A stretch of 5,799 nucleotides of DNA, from positions 1 to 5,799 of the forward strand of contig QNFD01000193.1 in the NCBI GenBank assembly GCA_003645435.1, written 5' to 3'. Source of the stretch: Gammaproteobacteria bacterium. GTDB taxonomy: Bacteria; Pseudomonadota; Gammaproteobacteria; GCA-001735895. Both the position numbers and the translations under genes were made by a program. Every line of letters starts with the position of its first letter. Position 1 is the stretch's first letter. Shown piece by piece: positions 1-5,274 of the stretch. The notes beneath the pieces are model-generated. The model had not been told where the DNA came from. It saw nothing but the letters and a program-made list of their open reading frames with translations, and searched no databases.

Positions 1-53
1 TCGCCTTCAAGGAAATGATTGATATCTTGTTCAGCCCCAGTTTTGTTAGCCAT
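1..53 (-). CDS. N-terminus of an unrecognised fifth operon gene (partial)
   Basis: The first 17 codons read MANKTGAEQDINHFLEG and then run off the left edge of the window. The start is well supported: a near-perfect Shine-Dalgarno (AGGAGGA on the minus strand, 61-67) sits 7 nt upstream of the ATG and overlaps the stop codon of the preceding synthase gene. The gap between the genes is only 13 nt, so it is almost certainly co-transcribed. The visible residues are hydrophilic, with no signal peptide or membrane segment. By analogy with known mgs loci, the next gene could be an N-methylglutamate dehydrogenase subunit, a transporter or another amine-metabolism enzyme. The visible residues do not discriminate, so no function is assigned. 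Confidence 0.75.
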   Translation of the reverse strand, partial: MANKTGAEQDINHFLEG

Positions 54-66
54 ATCTACGTCCTCC

Positions 67-1410
67 TTAGAAACGCGTCATGTCGGGACGACCGACAGTA
101 TGTTGAGTGCCCGCCATCGGCACCTGCGCACAGGCCGACGCTTCCAGGGTCAATGCGGCCAGATCTTCAGGCTCGAGTGAATGGATGTTGGTCTTACCGC
201 AGGCGCGTGCGAATAACTGTGCCTCGATGGTGAGCGTGTGCAGGAAGTTAAAAACCCGCTCCGCCGCTGTATCGGGGTCGAGGCGTTTTCGCAGTTCCGG
301 ATCCTGGGTGGCAACACCGACTGGACACCGGCCCGTATGACAGTGATAACAGGAGCCCGCTTCGACACCAATTTCATTTTCGAAGTCTGCTTCCGGAATA
401 TCCTTGTTGCAGTTCAACGCCATCATCGCCGAGTGCCCAATCGCAACTGCGTCGGCTCCAAGTGCAATCGCTTTCGCGACGTCGGCGCCGTTACGGATAC
501 CGCCGGCGTAAATCAGGGTAATCTGACCCGACATGCCGACATCATCGAGCGCCTGACGCGCCTGACGAATCGCGGCTATACCCGGCACACCGGTTTCTTC
601 GGTGGCGAGGTGAGGGCCAGCACCGGTACTACCTTCCATACCGTCGATATAAATCGAGTCTGGCCCGGTTTTTGCCGCCATCCTAACGTCATCGTAGACG
701 CGTGCCGCACCGAGCTTCAATTGAATCGGAATCTGGTAATCGGTCGCTTCACGGATTTCCTGTATCTTCAGCGCCAAGTCATCCGGCCCCATCCAGTCCG
801 GATGACGCGCAGGTGAACGCTGGTCGATACCCGCGGGTAACGAACGCATTTCCGCGACCTGATCGGTTACCTTCTGACCCATCAAGTGTCCACCGAGACC
901 CACTTTGCAACCCTGGCCGATGAAGAATTCTACCGCGTCGGCGAGACGCAGGTGATTCGGGTTAAAGCCGTAACGCGACTGAATGCACTGGTAGAGCCAT
1001 TTACTCGAATAGCGCCGTTCGTCGGGGATCATGCCGCCTTCTCCCGAACAGGTCGCCGTACCTGCCATGGTTGCACCACGCGCCAGGGCGGTTTTCGCCT
1101 CGTAGCTCAATGCACCGAAACTCATGCCGGTGATGTAAATCGGAATATCGAGCTCCAGTGGCTTCTTCGCGTTAGGACCGATTATGGTTTTAGTCAAACA
1201 CTTTTCACGATAACCTTCGATAACGAATCGGGTCAGCGTGCCAGGCATGAAAGTCAGGTCGTCCCAGGTTGGAATCTTCTTGAACAGCGAGAAACCACGC
1301 ATGCGGTAACGGCCCAGTTCTGCCTTTACATGTATATCGTTAATCACCTCGGGCGGGAATATGAAACTCTTCCCCAGGTAATAGGGATCTTTCTTTGCTT
1401 TATCAGACAT
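67..1410 (-). CDS. mgsC: FMN-binding glutamate synthase family protein, N-methylglutamate synthase subunit C (MgsC/GlxD-like)
   Basis: This 447-residue protein corresponds to the FMN and iron-sulfur synthase domain of the glutamate synthase large chain. Visible motifs are GMSFGALS (95-102) followed by the SGEGG turn (122-126), the KLGAARVYDDV segment (232-242), the glycine-rich IDGMEGSTGAGP phosphate region (255-266), and IYAGGIRNGADVAKAIALGADAV (300-322), which closes the barrel. Near the C-terminus Cys354, Cys357 and Cys362 form CYHCHTGRCPVGVATQ, the likely iron-sulfur ligands. The length matches MgsC/GlxD proteins (about 440). In the known family it works with MgsA and MgsB to convert a gamma-glutamyl amide or amine donor to an N-substituted glutamate. 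It should be cytoplasmic, with no signal peptide. The start has a GGAGA site (1417-1421) 6 nt upstream and lies 28 nt after the mgsB stop. The family is certain; the exact substrate is inferred. The alternative is an ordinary stand-alone GltB-like synthase domain. Confidence 0.9.
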   Translation of the reverse strand: MSDKAKKDPYYLGKSFIFPPEVINDIHVKAELGRYRMRGFSLFKKIPTWDDLTFMPGTLTRFVIEGYREKCLTKTIIGPNAKKPLELDIPIYITGMSFGALSYEAKTALARGATMAGTATCSGEGGMIPDERRYSSKWLYQCIQSRYGFNPNHLRLADAVEFFIGQGCKVGLGGHLMGQKVTDQVAEMRSLPAGIDQRSPARHPDWMGPDDLALKIQEIREATDYQIPIQLKLGAARVYDDVRMAAKTGPDSIYIDGMEGSTGAGPHLATEETGVPGIAAIRQARQALDDVGMSGQITLIYAGGIRNGADVAKAIALGADAVAIGHSAMMALNCNKDIPEADFENEIGVEAGSCYHCHTGRCPVGVATQDPELRKRLDPDTAAERVFNFLHTLTIEAQLFARACGKTNIHSLEPEDLAALTLEASACAQVPMAGTQHTVGRPDMTRF

Positions 1411-1438
1411 CTTGATTCTCCAGGATTAAAACCGGCGC

Positions 1439-2275
1439 CTAAAGCACCAGTTTCTTCTCCGTAGGTTCGAGGTTATCGTAGTTCCACAGTTGCTTACCGG
1501 AGGTAAGCTTGACCAGGTTTTCTACCCCGTTGGGCGCTTCCATACCGTAGAGTTCGAGCTTTCCGCGCAGGTAGCGTAAATCGAGATCGGTCATATCAGT
1601 CTCGACACAGTCAACACCGAGGCTGGCGATCTTGCCGCCAACGTAGATGGTGCCGTCGTACATCGAGTCACCCAGGTTATCACCGGCGTCGCCGAGGATG
1701 ATCATGCGCCCGCGTTGCATCATGAAGCCGGTGAAAGCACCAACGCTGTCGCCGACTATAATAGTGCCGCCCTTCTGATCGATACCCACTCTCGCTCCAG
1801 CCTGACCTTTACAAACCAGGTCGCCGCCGCGAATCGCGGCGCCAAATAACGATCCTGCATTTTTTTCGATAACCACCGTGCCTGCCATCATGTTTTCAGC
1901 GCAGGACCAGCCGACTCGACCGGAGATGTGAATATTCGCACCGTCGGTTAAACCGCAACCGAAATAGCCCAGGCTGCCTTCAAAGTTGAGATTCAATCGA
2001 TTTAAAATACCAACACCCAGGGAATGTTTGGCGCGTGGGTTATTAACTGTAATCGTGCCGTGACCCGATTTCATCAATTCCCGAATCTTCAGGTTTATAT
2101 CGGTTATCTCCATATCAGCCGCATCGAACTCGGCCGTTTTTTCATAATCGACCTCGTAGGACCAGGGATAAATGAAATTCTCTTCCTCGGTCGCCGAGAA
2201 GAATCGCTGCTGGGTACGACCCCCCAGCTGCTCTTCGTGTAAACCCATGTCATGGGATGTACTCACGCTGCCCAT
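1439..2275 (-). CDS. mgsB: GXGXG-domain protein, N-methylglutamate synthase subunit B (MgsB/GlxC-like)
   Basis: This 278-residue protein matches the C-terminal right-handed beta-helix (GXGXG) domain of glutamate synthase. The glycine-rich repeats run from about residue 85 to 225, including SLGYFGCGLTDGANIHISGR (101-120), GWSCAENMMAGTVV (122-135), GAAIRGGDLVCKGQAGARVG (145-164) and GDAGDNLGDSMYDGTIYVGG (195-214). In glutamate synthase this domain is structural; here it should hold the amidotransferase and FMN subunits together in the cytoplasm. The first 55 or so residues (rich in Glu, Gln and aromatics) precede the usual start of the family, making the protein longer than the roughly 230 residues typical of MgsB. 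The start is favoured by a strong GGGGAGGT site (2282-2289) 6 nt upstream. It overlaps the end of mgsA by 13 nt, implying translational coupling and equimolar synthesis. The family call is firm. Confidence 0.88.
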   Translation of the reverse strand: MGSVSTSHDMGLHEEQLGGRTQQRFFSATEEENFIYPWSYEVDYEKTAEFDAADMEITDINLKIRELMKSGHGTITVNNPRAKHSLGVGILNRLNLNFEGSLGYFGCGLTDGANIHISGRVGWSCAENMMAGTVVIEKNAGSLFGAAIRGGDLVCKGQAGARVGIDQKGGTIIVGDSVGAFTGFMMQRGRMIILGDAGDNLGDSMYDGTIYVGGKIASLGVDCVETDMTDLDLRYLRGKLELYGMEAPNGVENLVKLTSGKQLWNYDNLEPTEKKLVL

Positions 2276-3201
2276 ACCATTACCTCCCCTTGATAAGGAT
2301 CCCAGGTGTCAATTTCACGCGGGAAAATACTTCGAATGGCCACTTCTTCCGAAGCAAGGCCGACAAATTCATCGCTCTCGTAAAGCACCATTGGCTTCGC
2401 ACCCATTACGTCCTTAGCCATTCCGAGCTGGTCGCTGGTTGCCACCAGGTAAGTGAATACGCCGTCGAGTTCACCGATTGACCGCGCCATCGCGGCTTCA
2501 AGCTCATCACCCTGATCGATCCGATCGGCGATATAAACCGCGATCAATTCAGAATCACAGTTGGAAACGAATCGATGACCGCGACGTTCGAGGTCACGGC
2601 GATAGGTCCAGTAATTGGTTAACTGGCCGTTATGCACCACCGATACATCGTTAAACGGGTAAGCCCAGTAGGGATGCGCTGAACGTATATCAACATCCGA
2701 CTCGGTGGCCATGCGCGTATGACCAATCGCATGGGTACCGATAAAGCCATTGATACCATACTGCTTTGAAACCACGGCCGCATCGCCCAGGTCCTTGATT
2801 AACTCCAGCGCCTTGCCGACCGAGAGAATTTCAACGCCGTCTATATCTTCGATGTAATCGATCAAACGTTTCAGATCGCCATCGAATGTAAAGTGATAGC
2901 GAAACGCATATTCGGTGGCATCCTCTTTCTCGGTAATCTTTGCGCCCATTTCCTCCAGACGCGCATCGACAGCCGCCTTTCGTTCAATCACCTGTCGGTG
3001 AATATCGAAACCGGTAGCCATTTCCTCCTGTTCCGCCACCTTGAAGCGCAACACCTCCACACCTTCCTGCGGTTTCCCATAGAGTGCAAAACCGGTCGAG
3101 TCTGGCCCCCGGTGCTTCAGGGCCTGAAGCATCTGGGTCATCTCGCTACCGATATCACTGCTTGCACCACCCTTCCAGATAAGTCCAGCAATACCACACA
3201 T
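2263..3201 (-). CDS. mgsA: Class II glutamine amidotransferase, N-methylglutamate synthase subunit A (MgsA/GlxB-like)
   Basis: This 312-residue protein is an Ntn-hydrolase glutamine amidotransferase. It begins MCGIAGLIWK, so Cys2 would become the N-terminal nucleophile after Met removal. Further class II motifs are HRGPDSTGFA (30-39), the substrate-contacting Arg163 in GHTRMATES (160-168), the oxyanion-hole pair Asn191-Gly192 in VVHNGQL, and Asp216 in NCDSE. The catalytic set looks complete, so it should release ammonia or an amine from glutamine or a gamma-glutamyl amide and pass it to the FMN subunit. There is no asparagine synthetase, GlmS or PurF domain, and the protein ends soon after the amidotransferase fold, as MgsA proteins do. 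The start has a GAGGA site (3209-3213) 7 nt upstream and lies 41 nt after the ligase stop, with no terminator-like hairpin in that gap. The alternative is the amidotransferase piece of a split glutamate synthase that uses glutamine itself. Confidence 0.9.
   Translation of the reverse strand: MCGIAGLIWKGGASSDIGSEMTQMLQALKHRGPDSTGFALYGKPQEGVEVLRFKVAEQEEMATGFDIHRQVIERKAAVDARLEEMGAKITEKEDATEYAFRYHFTFDGDLKRLIDYIEDIDGVEILSVGKALELIKDLGDAAVVSKQYGINGFIGTHAIGHTRMATESDVDIRSAHPYWAYPFNDVSVVHNGQLTNYWTYRRDLERRGHRFVSNCDSELIAVYIADRIDQGDELEAAMARSIGELDGVFTYLVATSDQLGMAKDVMGAKPMVLYESDEFVGLASEEVAIRSIFPREIDTWDPYQGEVMVWAA
2282..2289 (-). promoter_or_regulatory. Strong ribosome binding site of mgsB inside mgsA
   Basis: GGGGAGGT on the minus strand lies 6 nt upstream of the mgsB ATG and within the last codons of mgsA. 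It decides the long start of mgsB over any internal Met. Together with the 13-nt gene overlap, it suggests coupled translation of the two subunits. Confidence 0.7.
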
Positions 3202-3242
3202 AAGCTTTTCCTCTTAAATTAAATAGTAATTTCTAGTAGTGC

Positions 3243-4712
3243 CTATGGGAGACAGTCGAGATAGGTTTCGACATCCCAATCGGTGACGGTGGCGTTGTAT
3301 CTCTCCCATTCATCACGCTTGTAATGTTCGAATACCCTGTACATCTCACCCGGCATAGACGACTTGATAACTTCGTCGTTGCGCAGTTCTTCAAGGGCCT
3401 CACCCAGTGACATCGGCAGCTTCTTGACGTCTTTGCCCGCGTCTATAGCATCATAAATATTGCGCTCTTCAGCTTCACCCGGGTCGAGTTTATTATCGAT
3501 GCCATCATCCATCGCTTTCAACAATGCGGTACCCATCAGGTAAGGATTCACCATTGAGTCAACCGACCGATATTCAAAACGGCCGGGAGCTGAAACACGT
3601 AACGCACAGGTCCGATTCTGATAACCCCAATCAGCAAAGATAGGCGCCCAGAAACCGGTATCCCAGAGGCGACGGTAAGAGTTAACCGTCGAAGAGCCGA
3701 TTGAAGTCAGCGCGCCGAGGTGCTTGATAACACCGCCAATAGAATGCAGACCGATTGGTCCCGGTGCGCGTTCGTCGATAGATGGATCAGGCATAAATGT
3801 ATTTTCTCCACCCTCAATATAGGTAAATGAGCCGTCCATGCCCGCCAGAGATTCAAAACCCAGCTTGTTGAGCTTGTCTTCACCACCACGCCACAACGAC
3901 ATATTGTGGTGGCAACCAGAAGCTGACACGCCCATGAATGGCTTCGACATGAAACAGGCGATCAAATTGTCTTCACGAGCAACCTGCGCACAAATTTGCC
4001 GGTAAGTAGTCAGTCGGTCCGCATTACGCAGCACGTCATCGTATTGTGTATTCAACTCCAACTGGCCGGGTGCATCCTCGTGGTCACCCTGGATGATATC
4101 GAGACCCATTTGTAGCGAATATTCGATAACCTTCATGAAAGTGGGGCGCAATTCTTCGAACTGGTCGATGTGGTAGCAATTCGGCTTGGTCACGCCGCCG
4201 TCAGGTTTGCCGTCATCGCCACGCTTCAGCCACATCATTTCCGGCTCGGTGCCACAACGCATGTTGAGACCGTGCTTATCCTGAAATTCCTGATGAATGC
4301 GACGCAGGTTTCCACGGCAATCCGAAGACAGTGCACCGCCCGGGTTCTCACGCTCTTCGCGATTACGAAATAGCGTACAGAATACACGCCCGACGCGTTT
4401 GTCCCAGGGCAATTGACAGAAGGTTTCCGGATCAGGAATACCAATTAATTCCCATGACTCGGCTCCGTAGCCAATGTAATCCCCGTGACGGTCGACAAAC
4501 AGGTTTGCAGTAGACCCGTATACCAACTGGAAGCCTTTTTCGGCCAGGCGTTCCCAATGCATCGCCGGAATGCCTTTGCCCATGATTCGACCAGTAACCG
4601 AGACGAACTGGTAGTAAATATAATCAACACCGGTTTCCTTTATTTTTTCGCTGACCTGCTTGACCAGGTCAGCGCGACCCGGTGCTTCAACGTGTGCTTC
4701 TAAATCAGTCAT
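3243..4712 (-). CDS. Glutamine-synthetase-fold gamma-glutamyl-amine ligase (GlnT/GmaS-like role)
   Basis: This 489-residue protein has the full glutamine synthetase fold: a beta-grasp N-terminal domain (about 25-110) and a catalytic domain (about 125-485). Metal and substrate residues that can be placed by eye are Glu156 and Glu158 (GTEPE), Glu212 and Glu219 (HEDAPGQLE), His268 (SGCHHNMSL), Arg348 (NSYRRL), Arg367 and Arg372 (NRTCALR), and Glu380 and Arg382 (FEYR). Two ammonia-handling residues differ: VYGST (64-68) replaces the FDGSS that carries E. coli Asp50, and GFWAP (353-357) replaces the GYEAP that carries Glu327. The protein should therefore use ATP to join glutamate's gamma-carboxyl to an amine rather than to ammonia. 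As first gene of the operon, followed by MgsABC homologues, it sits where gamma-glutamylmethylamide synthetase (GmaS) or GlnT is found, although it is longer than the roughly 440 residues usual there. Tyr420 in NIYD aligns with the adenylylated Tyr397, but the surrounding residues differ. The start has a GGAG site (4720-4723) 7 nt upstream. The family is certain and the substrate is inferred. Confidence 0.85.
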   Translation of the reverse strand: MTDLEAHVEAPGRADLVKQVSEKIKETGVDYIYYQFVSVTGRIMGKGIPAMHWERLAEKGFQLVYGSTANLFVDRHGDYIGYGAESWELIGIPDPETFCQLPWDKRVGRVFCTLFRNREERENPGGALSSDCRGNLRRIHQEFQDKHGLNMRCGTEPEMMWLKRGDDGKPDGGVTKPNCYHIDQFEELRPTFMKVIEYSLQMGLDIIQGDHEDAPGQLELNTQYDDVLRNADRLTTYRQICAQVAREDNLIACFMSKPFMGVSASGCHHNMSLWRGGEDKLNKLGFESLAGMDGSFTYIEGGENTFMPDPSIDERAPGPIGLHSIGGVIKHLGALTSIGSSTVNSYRRLWDTGFWAPIFADWGYQNRTCALRVSAPGRFEYRSVDSMVNPYLMGTALLKAMDDGIDNKLDPGEAEERNIYDAIDAGKDVKKLPMSLGEALEELRNDEVIKSSMPGEMYRVFEHYKRDEWERYNATVTDWDVETYLDCLP

Positions 4713-4858
4713 TTTTATACTCCAATTGTTATTGTAGGAATTTCTATTGAGCAGTTCCTGGTTGTATTTCAGATGTCACCACAGCCGATATCACACCGCC
4801 CCGCGCTAACAGATACAACGATATTATCAGCCCGGATTAAACCCTTACTAGCGGCAAT

Positions 4859-4911
4859 GGTATACCCATATATTGATCCATTACAATACCTAAATCGTGT
4901 TTTTTGTACAA
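4859..4911 (-). promoter_or_regulatory. Candidate promoter zone of the ligase-mgs operon
   Basis: On the minus strand two overlapping weak sigma-70 arrangements can be drawn: TTGTAC (4906-4911), 17 bp, TATTGT (4883-4888); and TTGTAA (4881-4886), 16 bp, TATACC (4859-4864). Two perfect 8-bp palindromes coincide with these elements: TTGTACAA (4904-4911) at the first -35 and GGTATACC (4859-4866) at the second -10. Either would leave a leader of roughly 140-170 nt before the ligase ATG. The hexamer matches are only 3 or 4 of 6, so this is tentative. Confidence 0.25.
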
Positions 4912-4987
4912 TTCGATCAAATTTTTCTCAATCTATTAGACCAATTTGTTATAACTGGCATATCAGGCTACTTCAAACACCATCCAT

Positions 4988-5013
4988 CCGGTTCTACCGG
5001 ACTGGGAACCAGT
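4988..5013. repeat. Two abutting 13-bp inverted repeats, possible operator
   Basis: CCGGT-TCT-ACCGG (4988-5000) is followed without a gap by ACTGG-GAA-CCAGT (5001-5013). Each has perfect 5-bp arms and a 3-bp spacer, and their centres are 13 bp apart. The second resembles the TGG...CCA type of dyad bound by FadR-subfamily GntR dimers, though its spacing is shorter than in the E. coli FadR site. The position, roughly midway between the divergent genes, suits an operator. Assignment to the adjacent regulator is inferred. Confidence 0.45.
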
Positions 5014-5044
5014 TTGCCCGACTCTATTTCAATTCTGAATTAAA

Positions 5045-5057
5045 TGTATAATATACA
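5045..5057. repeat. 13-bp inverted repeat TGTAT-AAT-ATACA
   Basis: A perfect palindrome with 5-bp arms and a 3-bp spacer; it extends with one mismatch per arm to 21 bp (5041-5061). It contains TATAAT (5047-5052), a perfect match to a sigma-70 -10 hexamer, but no good -35 lies at the right distance on the plus strand. It could be an operator, a -10 element, or chance in AT-rich DNA. Confidence 0.35.
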
Positions 5058-5125
5058 ATTAGTTAGCCTAATATACTGTCACGGAATAATGCCTTTCCGG
5101 GAATACTAAAAACCCACAACAATTT

Positions 5126-5141
5126 TCCCAGAAACCTGGGA
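5126..5141. repeat. Short hairpin, 6-bp stem
   Basis: TCCCAG (5126-5131), loop AAAC, CTGGGA (5136-5141). On the minus strand the stem is followed by AAAATTG rather than a U-tract, and on the plus strand by mixed sequence, so it does not look like an intrinsic terminator. It could be a minor structure in a regulator leader if transcription starts upstream. Confidence 0.3.
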
Positions 5142-5144
5142 GTA

Positions 5145-5219
5145 GAAATCAAACCTGCCCACCAATATGTTTCTTTCCATGCCCCTAAAAGGCTTGATTT
5201 CGACTTTCAAAGAGGGCAG
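5145..5219. repeat. Two interleaved inverted repeats
   Basis: GAAATCAA (5145-5152) is the exact reverse complement of TTGATTTC (5194-5201), and CTGCCC (5155-5160) of GGGCAG (5214-5219). The arms alternate A-B-A'-B', so both stems together would have pseudoknot topology in RNA. Whether this region is transcribed on either strand is unknown. Confidence 0.35.
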
Positions 5220-5221
5220 TA

Positions 5222-5249
5222 TTGTACCAATTTATAGTACCAATATTAT
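5222..5249 (+). promoter_or_regulatory. Candidate regulator promoter with paired GTACCAAT repeats
   Basis: TTGTAC (5222-5227), a 16-bp spacer and TATTAT (5244-5249, 5 of 6 to the -10 consensus) would start transcription about 18 nt before the ATG, just upstream of the AGGAG site. Two direct GTACCAAT repeats (5224-5231 and 5237-5244, 13 bp apart) overlap the -35 and the spacer, so a protein bound there would block RNA polymerase. The -35 is poor, so confidence is low. Confidence 0.25.
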
Positions 5250-5274
5250 TTGTTGGTTTGACAGGAGTCTGACA

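Larger units (their letters stand above)
4713..5274. promoter_or_regulatory. Divergent intergenic control region
   Basis: This 562-nt non-coding stretch separates the minus-strand ligase operon from the plus-strand regulator, so both promoters must lie here or further out. It is more AT-rich than the genes, especially 4860-4960 and 5035-5090. I see no tRNA, riboswitch or transposon end. It holds several short palindromes (listed separately), two weak candidate promoters, a short hairpin at 5126-5141 and two interleaved inverted repeats at 5145-5219. The length is generous for a simple divergent promoter, leaving room for several operators or structured leaders. Confidence 0.7.

Noticed and set aside
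238..1464. Two 192-codon plus-strand reading frames (238-816 and 886-1464) antisense to mgsC
   Set aside because: They mirror the codon structure of mgsC, which has clear family motifs, and they lack protein features or good ribosome binding sites.
3202..3242. Possible terminator or promoter between the ligase and mgsA
   Set aside because: The 41-nt gap is AT-rich but has no stable hairpin with a U-tract and no convincing promoter hexamers.
3432..3480. Adenylylation site in the ligase (Tyr420 in NIYD)
   Set aside because: The Tyr aligns with E. coli Tyr397, but the flanking residues do not match the adenylylated loop, and NIY is also common in unmodified members of the family.
4713..4860. 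Possible riboswitch in the ligase leader
   Set aside because: No recognisable glutamine, amine or other riboswitch core or expression-platform hairpin could be found by eye.
4773..5051. A 92-codon plus-strand reading frame in the intergenic region
   Set aside because: No ribosome binding site precedes its ATG, the composition looks like translated non-coding DNA, no motif is visible, and it runs through the palindromes.
5258..5263. Exact TTGACA -35 hexamer
   Set aside because: A matching -10 would fall inside the coding sequence at about 5281-5286, which reads ACAGAG, and the hexamer overlaps the ribosome binding site.
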